Assembly: GCA_964468045.1 (NCBI GenBank)
Contig: CAYXTO010000009.1
Span: forward strand, 66,306 to 130,305
Origin: JAWKXU01 sp964468045
GTDB lineage: Bacteria; Pseudomonadota; Alphaproteobacteria; Sphingomonadales; Sphingomonadaceae
Length of the DNA stretch: 64,000 bases
Reading direction: 5' to 3'
The position numbers were made by a program, and so were the translations under genes. Below the pieces are notes generated by a model, which saw only the letters and a program-made list of their open reading frames with translations, had not been told where the DNA came from and made no database searches. Below, in pieces: positions 1 to 8,751 of this stretch (position 1 is its first letter; each line of letters begins with the position of its first letter).

Positions 1-1238
1 GCGGAAAAGGTCTTGGCGTGGCGTAACTCCGGAAAGATCCATGCCCAGATAGCAGTGATGACTATCGCACCAGCGCCGCCAAATACAACCGCTCCCGTAG
101 CGCCGATCAGCGCCGCAGCCATTCCTGATCGCATTTCGCCCAGTTCGTTCGATGCCGAGATCGCGAGGCCGGAGATCGATGAGACCCGTCCCCTCATCGC
201 ATCCGGCGTGTTGAGCTGGATGAGCGAGTTGCGAATGAACACGGAGACCATGTCGGCAGCTCCAAGCACGGCCAGCAAACCCAGCGACAGCACCAGATTG
301 CGAGACAGGCCGAAGCCTATGGTTGCCGCACCGAACAGGACCACGGCCCAGAGCATCTTCACGCCGACATTGTTCTCTATGGGCTTGAACGAGAGCCACA
401 GCGCGACGAGGGCCGCGCCCACGGCGGGCGCGCCGCGCATGAAGCCAAGGCCTTCCGAACCCACCGCAAGAATGTCGCGGGCGAAGACCGGCAGCATCGC
501 CGTCGCTCCACCCAGCAGCACGGCGAACAAGTCCAGCGTGATGCAGCCGAGCAGGAAACGTTCCTTCCACGTGAACTGAAGGCCCTCCGCGATCAGGCGA
601 AGGGGCGGATCTTTCCTGTCCGACGTGGCGGGCGGCAGCGGCCGCACCGCGATGACCAGGATCGCCGCCGCGATCATCAGCACCGCTGAAAGGAAATAGG
701 GAACCGAAGGAGAAAGCGCGAAAAGCAGCCCACCGATGGCAGGGCCGGCCACGCTGGCGCTTTGCCAGGCGATGGAGCTCAAAGCTATCGCCTGGGGCAG
801 CAGGCGAGGCGGCACGATGTTGGGCGCGATCGCGCTCATCGCCGGGTTCGTGAAAATCCGCGCCGCCCCGTGAGTCGCGGCCAGGCCGAACAGGATCGGC
901 AGGTTGAGCGCATCGTACCAGGTCAGCAGGGCGAGGGTGGCGCCGAGCCCGCTATCGACCAGATTGGCCAGCGCGGCCACTTTCCGCCGATCGAAACGGT
1001 CCGCCGCCAGGCCGGCGACCGGGGTCAGCAGAAAGAGCGGAATGAACTGGACCAGGCCAAGCAAGCCGAGCTGGAACGCGGCCTCCGGCTTGTCCATGCC
1101 GTAGTCCGTGCGGGCTATGTCATATGTCTGGTAGCCGATCAGCACCACCATCGAGAGGGTGGCGAAGACCGAAAGAAACCGGGCAAGCCAGAAGAAGCGA
1201 TAGTCGCGGATCTGGAGCGGCGAATTGGGCTCTAGCAC
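1..1238 (-). CDS. MFS transporter (EntS-like), 3' end outside window
   Basis: Inner-membrane transporter of the major facilitator superfamily, probably a drug or siderophore exporter; the substrate cannot be read from sequence. The minus strand is open for about 412 residues and runs off the window edge without a stop, so the C-terminus is missing. The N-terminus carries the LQIRDYRFFWLAR block common to EntS-like members. The cytoplasmic loop between helices 2 and 3 shows motif A (GLAADRFDRRK, residues 76-86). Hydrophobic helices alternate with short loops through the rest. The start is set at a GTG because no in-frame ATG precedes the conserved N-terminus. It stands alone, with a PilZ gene upstream on the same strand. 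Family is secure, substrate unknown. Confidence 0.85.
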   Translation of the reverse strand, partial: MLEPNSPLQIRDYRFFWLARFLSVFATLSMVVLIGYQTYDIARTDYGMDKPEAAFQLGLLGLVQFIPLFLLTPVAGLAADRFDRRKVAALANLVDSGLGATLALLTWYDALNLPILFGLAATHGAARIFTNPAMSAIAPNIVPPRLLPQAIALSSIAWQSASVAGPAIGGLLFALSPSVPYFLSAVLMIAAAILVIAVRPLPPATSDRKDPPLRLIAEGLQFTWKERFLLGCITLDLFAVLLGGATAMLPVFARDILAVGSEGLGFMRGAPAVGAALVALWLSFKPIENNVGVKMLWAVVLFGAATIGFGLSRNLVLSLGLLAVLGAADMVSVFIRNSLIQLNTPDAMRGRVSSISGLAISASNELGEMRSGMAAALIGATGAVVFGGAGAIVITAIWAWIFPELRHAKTFS

Positions 1239-1311
1239 ACATTGCGCATGGCAGGATGGCGGGCTCTTGCCAAGAGAGGGAATAATCTATGGGCGCGTCT
1301 GATGCGCTATT

Positions 1312-1650
1312 TCAGCGGCTCCGGCGCAGCTTGGGGTTGGGCTGCATCTGATCGATCATCTTCACGAAGTCTTCGAAGCGGATGATCCGCTCGAACTGGA
1401 AGCCGGCGCGTTCGTCCATCATCCAGATAACATGGGCTTCGATCCGGCCAATTGCTGGCAGTCGAATGGTCACCCGATCGCCGCGCTGCAAATCCGGAGA
1501 ACGATGGATCATGAAGCCATGGGCGGAGATATTGACGATGTGCAACCCCATGTCGCCCCGTTCGCGATGCTCGCCGATGACGGGATAATCCACAGGATGC
1601 CGTGCCGCGCGACGCAGGTCCGTCACCGACAATTGTGCTCCACCAGCCAC
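1312..1650 (-). CDS. PilZ domain protein
   Basis: Single-domain PilZ protein of 112 residues, a probable cyclic-di-GMP receptor. Both ligand-binding motifs are visible: an arginine-rich RRAAR near residue 14, and NISAHG (the D/NxSxxG motif) near residue 40, followed by the beta-barrel pattern. The start is GTG. There is no output domain, so it probably acts by binding a partner; which process it controls (motility, polysaccharide, cell cycle) is not shown by the neighbours, an MFS gene and tyrS. The C-terminus is basic (KLRRSR). Confidence 0.85.
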   Translation of the reverse strand: MAGGAQLSVTDLRRAARHPVDYPVIGEHRERGDMGLHIVNISAHGFMIHRSPDLQRGDRVTIRLPAIGRIEAHVIWMMDERAGFQFERIIRFEDFVKMIDQMQPNPKLRRSR

Positions 1651-1726
1651 GATGCTCAGCCTCCCGATGGTTAATAGGAAGCCCGCTTATTCCATCAAAT
1701 GGCTGACAAACGGTAAAACCTGCAAG

Positions 1727-1751
1727 ATTTTGCCGGGTGGGCGGCAAAAAT
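1727..1751 (-). terminator. stem-loop just after tyrS
   Basis: ATTTTGCCG and its near-perfect complement CGGCAAAAAT flank a six-base loop directly beyond the tyrS stop codon. It may end tyrS transcription. No clear U-tract follows the stem, so this is only a probable terminator. Confidence 0.4.
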
Positions 1752-2980
1752 CAGGCGCGGTGCAGGATTGCGTGCTTCTTCTTGCCCAGGCTCAGGCGCG
1801 CGTTCTGGCCGGATTCCAGGCGGATAAGATATGCGGGGTCCTTGATGGCTGCATCGTCCAGGCGCACCGCACCCTCCGCAATCTTGCGCTTGGCCTCGCC
1901 ATTGGATTGGGTGAACCCGATCGCCGTGCAGGCGGCCGCCAACCCGATACCTTCCGCCGGAACGTCCAGTTTCGGCAAATCCGCGCCGATCCCGCCCGAA
2001 AAGGTTTCCGCCGCCGTGGCTTCGCAATTCCGCGCCGCTTCCTCGCCTCGGCAAAGCCTGGTCGCCTCGTTGGCCAGAACGATCTTGGCCGCGTTGATCT
2101 CGCTTCCTTCCAGCGCCTCGAGCCGGGCGATCTCGTCGAGCGGCAGATCGGTGAACAGGCGAAGCCGCGAGCCGACATCGCGGTCATCCGTGTTGCGCCA
2201 GAACTGCCAATAATCGAAATGGCTGAGCTGGTCGGAGTTGAGCCATACCGCTCCACCCACGGTCTTGCCCATCTTGGTGCCGTCAGCATTCGTCAGGAGG
2301 GGAGTGGTAAGCCCGAAGACCTGGGTGCCATCCACCCGGCGCGCAAGCTCCACGCCATTCACGATATTGCCCCACTGGTCGGAACCGCCCATCTGCAGGC
2401 GGCAGGCCGCCTTCCGGGACAACTCCAGAAAATCATAGGCTTGGAGGATCATATAGTTGAATTCGAGGAAGCTCAGGGACTGTTCGCGATCCAGCCGCAT
2501 CTTGACCGAATCGAAGCTGAGCATGCGGTTGACCGAGAAATGCCGGCCGATGTCCCGCAGGAAAGGGATATATTCCAGCCTGTCCAGCCACTGGGCATTG
2601 TCGACCATGATCGCATCGGTGGGACCGTCCCCGAAGGTCAGGAAGTTTTCGAACACCCGGCGGATCGAGACGACATTCTGCGCGATCGTATCTTCGGTCA
2701 GCAATTGGCGCGCTTCATCCTTGAAGCTGGGGTCGCCGATCTTGCCGGTTCCGCCGCCCATCAGAACGATGGGCTTGTGGCCCGCGCGCTGCAACTGGCG
2801 CAGCATCATGATCGATACCAGATGCCCCACATGGAGCGATGGCGCGGTGGGATCGAAGCCGATATAGCCGGGCACGACCTGCCTGCTTGCCAGGGCGTCC
2901 AGCCCGGCCGCATCGGTCAGTTGGTGGATATAGCCCCGCTCATCGAGCAGGCGCAGCAGGTCGGATCGATATTGACTCAT
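1751..2980 (-). CDS. tyrS: tyrosyl-tRNA synthetase
   Basis: Class I aminoacyl-tRNA synthetase that activates tyrosine with ATP and loads it on tRNA-Tyr in the cytoplasm. The protein is 409 residues, normal for bacterial TyrS. The HIGH signature appears as HVGH (residues 50-53) and the KMSKS loop as KMGKT (236-240). The specificity region has the usual QWGN segment (SDQWGNI). The C-terminal 70 residues form an S4-like RNA-binding domain. The ATG at 2980 fits the family N-terminus. It diverges from the DOMON-like gene at 3025, so the short gap should hold promoters for both. Confidence 0.97.
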   Translation of the reverse strand: MSQYRSDLLRLLDERGYIHQLTDAAGLDALASRQVVPGYIGFDPTAPSLHVGHLVSIMMLRQLQRAGHKPIVLMGGGTGKIGDPSFKDEARQLLTEDTIAQNVVSIRRVFENFLTFGDGPTDAIMVDNAQWLDRLEYIPFLRDIGRHFSVNRMLSFDSVKMRLDREQSLSFLEFNYMILQAYDFLELSRKAACRLQMGGSDQWGNIVNGVELARRVDGTQVFGLTTPLLTNADGTKMGKTVGGAVWLNSDQLSHFDYWQFWRNTDDRDVGSRLRLFTDLPLDEIARLEALEGSEINAAKIVLANEATRLCRGEEAARNCEATAAETFSGGIGADLPKLDVPAEGIGLAAACTAIGFTQSNGEAKRKIAEGAVRLDDAAIKDPAYLIRLESGQNARLSLGKKKHAILHRA

Positions 2981-3024
2981 GGTGCCCTTCTTTCGCGCAG
3001 GGCGCCTAGCACGGGGGAAAGCAG

Positions 3025-3546
3025 TTGCAAACGCATCGCCTGGTTGCCCATCCCGATCATCCGCCGCTGGCTGTGAAAGGCGTGTCGCTGCGGTGGGTAA
3101 ATCTCGATGATGGTCGCACCATGCTGCGTTATCGGCTCGACGGATGCGGCAGCCTGATCACGCCGGCCTATTCGGGAAGCGGCCGTGCCGATGAACTCTG
3201 GAAGACCACCTGCTTCGAATTGTTCCTGAGCAATGGGTCGTCCGCCTATTTCGAGTTCAACTTCTCTCCCTCGGGTCGATGGGCCAGCTACGGCTTCGAA
3301 AGTTACCGAAGCGCCCCAATCCAATCCGAATTGTCCATGCAGCCGGAAATCAGGACCGAGCAAGGCACCGAGATATTCCTGCTCACTGCCTGTCTCGCAA
3401 GCGAGGATGTGCGCGGGGCGACTCGCCTGGGGGTCAGCGCAATAGTCGAGGAGGAGGGCGAACGGCTGTCCTATTGGGCCCTGGCCCATCCGGAAGGTCG
3501 CCCCGATTTCCATCATCCTGCTTGCTTTGCCGCAAAGCCGCTGTAA
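3025..3546 (+). CDS. DOMON-like domain protein
   Basis: A 173-residue soluble protein with a DOMON-like beta-sandwich pattern, as found in sphingomonad proteins annotated 'DOMON-like domain-containing'. Visible features are the WKTTCFELFL strand, the YFEFNFSPSGRWASYGF block and the C-terminal LSYWALAHPEGRPDFHH. These resemble carbohydrate-binding or haem-binding DOMON folds, but no catalytic residues stand out. There is no signal peptide from the TTG start at 3025. Its end lies 10 bp before the namZ-like start codon, suggesting one transcript with the muramidase. Function unknown. Confidence 0.75.
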   Translation: MQTHRLVAHPDHPPLAVKGVSLRWVNLDDGRTMLRYRLDGCGSLITPAYSGSGRADELWKTTCFELFLSNGSSAYFEFNFSPSGRWASYGFESYRSAPIQSELSMQPEIRTEQGTEIFLLTACLASEDVRGATRLGVSAIVEEEGERLSYWALAHPEGRPDFHHPACFAAKPL

Positions 3547-3556
3547 CCGAAGCGCC

Positions 3557-4759
3557 ATGAAATTCGGGATCGATCGTCTCCTCGCCGAACCGTCGCTGCG
3601 CCTGCCTCTTGAGGGTCGCAGGGTTGCCCTGGTCGCACACCCCGCTTCCGTCACCGAGGGGCTGGTCCATTCGCTGGACGCACTGGCCGCCTGCCCGGAG
3701 ATAAAGCTCACGGCCGCATTCGGGCCGCAGCACGGGCTGAAAGGGGACAAGCAGGACAATATGGTGGAGACCGCGGACGAGATCGATCCGCAATACGGCA
3801 TCCCCATTTTCAGCCTTTATGGCGAAGTCCGCCGGCCGGCCCCGGCCATGATCGATGCGGCCGATATCTTCCTGTTCGACCTGCAGGATCTCGGCTGCCG
3901 GATTTATACCTTCGTCACCACGCTGCTGTATCTGCTGGAAGCCGCTTCGGGGACCGGCAAGGCGGTCTGGGTGCTGGACCGGCCCAATCCGGCGGGAAGG
4001 CCGGTGGAAGGCACGCTGCTGCTGCCGGGGCAAGAGAGCTTCGTCGGGGCCGGGCCGATGCCGATGCGCCATGGGCTGACGCTCGGCGAGATGGGGCATT
4101 GGTTCGTCCGGCATTTCGGGCTCGACGTCGACTATCGCGTGATCGGGATGGAAGGCTGGCGACCGGAGGCGGCGCCCGGCTTCGGCTGGCCGGAAAGCCG
4201 GATCTGGATCAATCCCAGCCCCAATGCCGCCAATCTCAACATGGCGCGCGCCTATGCCGGTACGGTCATGCTCGAGGGCACGACCCTGAGCGAGGGCAGG
4301 GGAACCACCCGCCCGCTCGAAGTGCTGTTCGGCGCGCCGGACGTGAACGCCCGGGCGGTGCTGGCGGAAATGAAGCGCCTGTCGCCCGAATGGCTGGCAG
4401 GCTGCGCAATCCGCGAATGCTGGTTCGAGCCTACCTTCCACAAGCACGCCAAGAGCCTGTGCAGCGGGTTGATGATCCATGCCGAAGGTGCATTCTACAA
4501 TCACTCCGCGTTCCGTCCCTGGCGTCTCCAGGCCTTGGCCTTCAAGGCGATCCGGCAGCTTTATCCGGACTATGAGATCTGGCGCGACTTTCCTTACGAG
4601 TATGAGTTCGAGCGGCTGGCCATCGATGTGATCAACGGCGGCCCCGCCTTGCGAGAATGGGTGGACGATCCCGCCGCCCAGCCCGGAGACCTGGACAGGA
4701 TCGCCGGCGCCGACGAGGCTCGATGGCAGGACGAGATCGCTTCGCTGCTCCTTTACTGA
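3557..4759 (+). CDS. namZ: exo-beta-N-acetylmuramidase, DUF1343/NamZ family
   Basis: Predicted to release N-acetylmuramic acid from the non-reducing end of peptidoglycan fragments (NamZ, glycoside hydrolase family 171). The 400 residues cover the whole DUF1343 region: FGPQHGL near residue 56, LFDLQDLGCRIYTFV near 112, VLDRPNPAG near 142, NPSPNAANL near 224, and EGTTLSEGRGTTRP near 244. The ATG at 3557 is preferred over an upstream in-frame start because the family begins with MKFGID-type sequence. No signal peptide is visible, whereas many NamZ proteins are secreted; it may act on recycled muropeptides inside the cell. Its end overlaps by 7 bp the end of the convergent dioxygenase gene. No nagZ or MurNAc-uptake genes are nearby. 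Confidence 0.88.
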   Translation: MKFGIDRLLAEPSLRLPLEGRRVALVAHPASVTEGLVHSLDALAACPEIKLTAAFGPQHGLKGDKQDNMVETADEIDPQYGIPIFSLYGEVRRPAPAMIDAADIFLFDLQDLGCRIYTFVTTLLYLLEAASGTGKAVWVLDRPNPAGRPVEGTLLLPGQESFVGAGPMPMRHGLTLGEMGHWFVRHFGLDVDYRVIGMEGWRPEAAPGFGWPESRIWINPSPNAANLNMARAYAGTVMLEGTTLSEGRGTTRPLEVLFGAPDVNARAVLAEMKRLSPEWLAGCAIRECWFEPTFHKHAKSLCSGLMIHAEGAFYNHSAFRPWRLQALAFKAIRQLYPDYEIWRDFPYEYEFERLAIDVINGGPALREWVDDPAAQPGDLDRIAGADEARWQDEIASLLLY

Positions 4760-5556
4760 AATGCTTCGGCAAGCCGGGCGTCACCCCACAAGACGGAGGT
4801 CATGGAAAGGGAGCCGTCGATGCTGTCGTTGAAGATGGCGACAGCGTCCTCCTCGCCCCTCGCGCCCAAGGGATAGAGCAGCGGGAGGTAATGCTCGCCG
4901 CTGTTGATGGCCGCTCGCGCTTCCTCATCCTGCGCGGCGAATTGGGTGAGCGAGGTTTCGTTGCCGCCTCTCAGCGCGGCGTTCATGCGGTTACGGAACG
5001 AGTCCGCCCAGGCCGGAACCGTGCCGACCGACTGCCGCCACAGCGCCAGATTGTGAATGATATTGCCGCTGCCTGCGATCAGCACGTTTTCGTCACGCAA
5101 GGGCGCAAGCGCCGCGCCGAGCGCAAGGTGTCCCTCGGGAGGGAGCGACATATCGACGCTCATCGCCACGACGGGAATGTCAGCCGCCGGGAACATCGGC
5201 CGCAGCACGCCCCACACCCCGTGGTCGAAACCCATTTCCTCATCCAGCACGGCACGCTCTCCAAGGAGGGCGGCGGCACGCCGGGCAAGCGCGGGATCGC
5301 CCGGCGCGGCATAGGAGATTTCGTAAAGCTCCTGCGGAAATCCCCGGAAATCGTGGATCGTATGCGGATGCGCCGCAGCGGTCAGCCTTGTCTCACCCTG
5401 CGTTTCCCAATGCGCCGTGACCAGAAGGACGGCATCCGGCCTAGGCAGGCGCCGCCCCAGTTCCTCCAGTACGTGCCGTTCCGCATTGTCGGTGATCACG
5501 GTCATCGGCGATCCGTGGCCGAGAAACAGGGCGGGTTGGTGGGCGGTCTTCTGCAT
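4753..5556 (-). CDS. class III extradiol dioxygenase (LigB/YgiD type)
   Basis: A 267-residue member of the LigB superfamily closest to 4,5-DOPA dioxygenase-like YgiD. These cleave catechols between ring carbons with a mononuclear Fe or Zn held by two histidines and an acid. Visible motifs: LFLGHGSP with His14, LLVTAHWE with a second His near residue 49, FDHGVWG near 113 and GSGNIIHNL near 167, the last His being the likely catalytic base. Length fits the family. No aromatic-degradation neighbours occur, so the substrate is unknown. The 3' end overlaps the convergent namZ-like gene. Confidence 0.85.
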   Translation of the reverse strand: MQKTAHQPALFLGHGSPMTVITDNAERHVLEELGRRLPRPDAVLLVTAHWETQGETRLTAAAHPHTIHDFRGFPQELYEISYAAPGDPALARRAAALLGERAVLDEEMGFDHGVWGVLRPMFPAADIPVVAMSVDMSLPPEGHLALGAALAPLRDENVLIAGSGNIIHNLALWRQSVGTVPAWADSFRNRMNAALRGGNETSLTQFAAQDEEARAAINSGEHYLPLLYPLGARGEEDAVAIFNDSIDGSLSMTSVLWGDARLAEAFQ

Positions 5557-5614
5557 ACCGCCCAGATTGGGCGTGGCGATGCCCTTCGCAAGGGAAGGAA
5601 TTCTTTGCGCGCCG

Positions 5615-6796
5615 TCAGCCCTGCTTGCGGCTCAATTCCCGCATGGCGTCATCCAGTCCTTCCAGGGTGAGACCATACATCCGGTCGTTCATGATCTGCC
5701 GCATGATCTGGGTCGACTGCGTATATTTCCACTGGTTCTCCGGCACCGGATTGAGCCAGACCGTCGCGGGATAGGTGTTCACCACCCGCTGCATCCAGAC
5801 GGAGCCCGGTTCGTCGTTCATGAACTCCACCGCGCCGCCCACATGGGTGATCTCATATGGGCTCATCGCTGCATCTCCGACGAATATTACCTTGTAATCA
5901 TGCCCATATTTGTGGAGCACGTCCCAGGTTTTGGTCCGTTCCGTCCAGCGCCGCCGGTTGTCCTTCCACACATTGTCGTAGAGGCAATTGTGGAAATAGA
6001 AAAATTCGAGGTTCTTGAACTCGCTGTTGGCCGCGCTGAACAATTCCTCGCACAGCCGGATATAGGGGTCCATCGAGCCGCCCACATCCAGGAACAGCAG
6101 CAGCTTCACTGCGTTGTGTCGCTCCGGCCGCATGCGGATATCGAGCCAGCCCTGTCGCGCCGTGCCCTGGATGGTGCCTTCCAGGTCGAGCTCGTCCGCC
6201 GCGCCTTCCCGCGCGAAGCGCCGCAACCGCCGCAGCGCGACCTTGATGTTGCGGGTGCCCAGCTCCCGCGTGCTGTCGAGATTCTGGAATTCCCGCTTTT
6301 CCCAGACCTTGATCGCGCGCCGGTGCCGGCTTTCCCCGCCGATCCGCACGCCTTCCGGATTGTAGCCGGAATTGCCGAAGGGGCTGGTGCCGCCGGTGCC
6401 GATCCACTTGTTGCCGCCCTGGTGCCGCCCTTCCTGCTCCTCGAGCCGCTTCCTGAGCGTCTCCATGATCTCTTCCCACGATCCGAGCGACTTGATCTGC
6501 TCCATCTCCTCGGGCGTCAGGAACTTCTCGGCGATCGCCTTCAGCCATTCCTCCGGCAGGTCGACCTGCTGCTCGCCATATTCGGTCAGGACGCCCTTGA
6601 AGACCTTGGAGAAGACCTGGTCGAACCGGTCCAGCAGGCCTTCGTCCTTCACGAAGGTCGCGCGGGCAAGGTAGTAGAAGGCCTCAGGCGTCTGCTCGAT
6701 CACGTCGCGGTCCAGCGCCTCCAGCAGTACGAGGTGCTCCTTCAGGCTCGCGGGAATTCCGGCGGCGCGCAGCTCGTCGAGGAAGTTGAAGAACAT
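5615..6796 (-). CDS. VWA domain protein, CoxE-like
   Basis: A 393-residue protein with a C-terminal von Willebrand A domain of the CoxE kind. The metal-binding MIDAS motif appears as DVGGS near residue 235 (LLFLDVGGSMD). The N-terminal half is helical and charged. Such proteins work with MoxR AAA+ ATPases as metal-dependent chaperones for cofactor insertion or stress adaptation. The MoxR gene lies upstream on the same strand about 250 bp away, which supports that pairing. The client enzyme is not in the window. Confidence 0.88.
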   Translation of the reverse strand: MFFNFLDELRAAGIPASLKEHLVLLEALDRDVIEQTPEAFYYLARATFVKDEGLLDRFDQVFSKVFKGVLTEYGEQQVDLPEEWLKAIAEKFLTPEEMEQIKSLGSWEEIMETLRKRLEEQEGRHQGGNKWIGTGGTSPFGNSGYNPEGVRIGGESRHRRAIKVWEKREFQNLDSTRELGTRNIKVALRRLRRFAREGAADELDLEGTIQGTARQGWLDIRMRPERHNAVKLLLFLDVGGSMDPYIRLCEELFSAANSEFKNLEFFYFHNCLYDNVWKDNRRRWTERTKTWDVLHKYGHDYKVIFVGDAAMSPYEITHVGGAVEFMNDEPGSVWMQRVVNTYPATVWLNPVPENQWKYTQSTQIMRQIMNDRMYGLTLEGLDDAMRELSRKQG

Positions 6797-6940
6797 CGCT
6801 TACCGCCTTCCCGCCGAGGTTGACACAGAACGGTGAAAATGTGGCTTTGCTCGAGAGAGGGCAACGCGCCCGAAACCCTGGCTATCCCTCGTTTTTGCCG
6901 CGCTGGGATGTGTGACCTTTCGCGATGCGCGATCATCCAT

Positions 6941-6957
6941 CGCCCCCTGAGGGGGCG
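6941..6957. other. GC-rich hairpin between MoxR and CoxE genes
   Basis: CGCCCCC and GGGGGCG form a perfect seven-base stem around TGA in the 252-bp gap between the MoxR and CoxE-like genes. It could reduce read-through from one gene to the other. No U-run follows, so its role is uncertain; I see no other element in this gap. Confidence 0.35.
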
Positions 6958-7048
6958 GGAGCAAGCAAGGCGTGGCGGCGGGACAAGTCATCTGCGCGAG
7001 CTTAATCCATGGGTGCCGGTGTAGGAAAGCGGCGGCGCCACAGGGCCG

Positions 7049-7897
7049 TCACCCTTTCCTCCGCGCCATGAAGGCCAGGCGTTCGAACAGCATGATATCC
7101 TGCTCGTTCTTGAGCAGTGCCCCATGCAGGGGTGGAATCGCCTTGGTCGGATCGCGATCCTGCAGCACCTCCAGCGGCATGTCCTCGTTGAGGAGCAGCT
7201 TGAGCCAATCCAGCAATTCCGATGTGCTGGGCTTCTTCTTGAGCCCCGGCACCTCGCGAACCTCGTAGAATGTCTCCATCGCCTTGGTGACCAGCTGCTT
7301 CTGGATGCCGGGGAAGTGGACCTCCACGATTTCCCGCATGGTCTCCGGGTCCGGGAACTTGATGTAGTGGAAGAAGCAGCGGCGCAGGAAGGCGTCGGGC
7401 AGCTCCTTTTCATTGTTCGAGGTGATGACCACGATCGGCCGTTCCTTCGCCTCGATCCGCTCCTGCGTTTCGTAAACGTCGAAGCTCATCCGGTCGAGTT
7501 CCTGCAACAGGTCGTTGGGGAACTCGATATCGGCCTTGTCGATCTCGTCGATCAGGAGAACGGGAAGCTGCGGGGCGGTGAAAGCCTCCCACAGCTTGCC
7601 CTTCTTGATGTAGTTGCGGATGTCGTGGACGCGCTCCTCGCCCAACTGGCCGTCGCGCAGCCGGGCGACCGCGTCATATTCGTAAAGGCCCTGCTGCGCC
7701 TTGGTGGTGGATTTCACGTTCCATTCGATCAGCGGCGCGGCGATCGCCTTGGCGATCTCATGCGCCAGCACGGTCTTGCCGGTGCCCGGTTCGCCCTTGA
7801 CCAGCAGCGGGCGGCGCAGCAGCACGGCTGCATTGACCGCGACCTTGAGATCGTCCGTGGCGATATAATTCTGCGTGCCTTCAAAGCGCTGGGTCAT
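7049..7897 (-). CDS. MoxR-family AAA+ ATPase
   Basis: AAA+ ATPase of the MoxR group, 282 residues. Walker A is GEPGTGKT (35-42) and Walker B LLIDEIDKAD (about residue 112). Sensor 1 is ITSNNEKELPDAFLRRCFFHY, a hallmark of MoxR. The ATG at 7897 is chosen over a longer in-frame start because MTQRFEG begins the conserved region. It probably acts as a hexameric chaperone together with the VWA protein encoded downstream. It diverges from the methyltransferase gene at 8010. Confidence 0.93.
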   Translation of the reverse strand: MTQRFEGTQNYIATDDLKVAVNAAVLLRRPLLVKGEPGTGKTVLAHEIAKAIAAPLIEWNVKSTTKAQQGLYEYDAVARLRDGQLGEERVHDIRNYIKKGKLWEAFTAPQLPVLLIDEIDKADIEFPNDLLQELDRMSFDVYETQERIEAKERPIVVITSNNEKELPDAFLRRCFFHYIKFPDPETMREIVEVHFPGIQKQLVTKAMETFYEVREVPGLKKKPSTSELLDWLKLLLNEDMPLEVLQDRDPTKAIPPLHGALLKNEQDIMLFERLAFMARRKG

Positions 7898-8009
7898 TCT
7901 CGTCAAATTCCTGCCATTTCGCGTTTGCGAAAAGCGATAGGTTGGGAAAGCCGCTCGCGCAAGCGTCCCACGCCTTGCTTTTTCGGGATCGAGTTGCGAG
8001 ACGGGCGCC

Positions 8010-8750
8010 ATGCGATCCTATTCCGAATTATTCGAGCAACGCGGCTCATCCTATGACCAGGCGATGCTCGCCTTTCCGGAAGCGCGGCGCCAGGAATTCG
8101 AGCAAGTGCTTGCCGCCGCTCCGGCCAGGCCGGGCATGAAGGCGGGCGATGTGCCGGCGGGCGGCGGATATATGCGCGATTTCCTTCCCGAAGGCGTGGA
8201 ATGGCTGGGGCACGAGCCCTGCGCCAGCTTCACCAACCATGGCGAGGTCGAGACCGATACGCCCAGCAAGCCGCTCCTGCCGCTGCCCTGGCCCGACCGA
8301 TCTCTGGACGTGGTCTATAGCCTGGCCGGAGTGCATCATCTGGAGGACAAGACCGCTCTGTTCCGCGAGATCCATCGCGTCACCCGTCCGGAGGGCCGCT
8401 TTGCCCTTTCCGATGTGGCCGAGGGCAGCAAGGTATCCCGCTTCCTCGACGATTTCGTGGGGCGCTGGAACAGCACCGGCCATGAAGGGGTCTATCTGGG
8501 CGCGGCGACCTTGCGGGAATTGGCGAATGCCGGCTGGCAGGTGGAAGCCTCGGGAATCAATGATTTCCTGTGGCGTTTCGCGAACCGGCGGGACATGGCG
8601 GCATTCTGCGGGAAATTATTCGATATCGGACGTATCGGGCCGGAAGGGATCATCGAGGCAATCGAAACGATGCTCGGCACCGAAGCCTTGCCCGATGGCG
8701 GGATCGGGATGCGCTGGTCCTTGATGACCGTCGTTTCCAAGTCCGCCTGA
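8010..8750 (+). CDS. class I SAM-dependent methyltransferase
   Basis: A 246-residue Rossmann-fold methyltransferase of the UbiE/Methyltransf_11 kind. Motif I is atypical (AGDVPAGGGYMRDFLP instead of the usual ExGxGxG). Motif IV is clear (LDVVYSLAGVHHLEDK), followed by FREIHRVTRPEGRFALSDV. Substrate unknown. The stop codon is one base before the first ATG of the cyanophycin-synthetase-like gene, so the two are probably co-translated and may act in one pathway. Confidence 0.8.
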   Translation: MRSYSELFEQRGSSYDQAMLAFPEARRQEFEQVLAAAPARPGMKAGDVPAGGGYMRDFLPEGVEWLGHEPCASFTNHGEVETDTPSKPLLPLPWPDRSLDVVYSLAGVHHLEDKTALFREIHRVTRPEGRFALSDVAEGSKVSRFLDDFVGRWNSTGHEGVYLGAATLRELANAGWQVEASGINDFLWRFANRRDMAAFCGKLFDIGRIGPEGIIEAIETMLGTEALPDGGIGMRWSLMTVVSKSA

Positions 8751-8751
8751 A

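Noticed and set aside
1652..3076. 474-codon frame opposite tyrS
   Set aside because: tyrS with HVGH and KMGKT motifs is the real gene.
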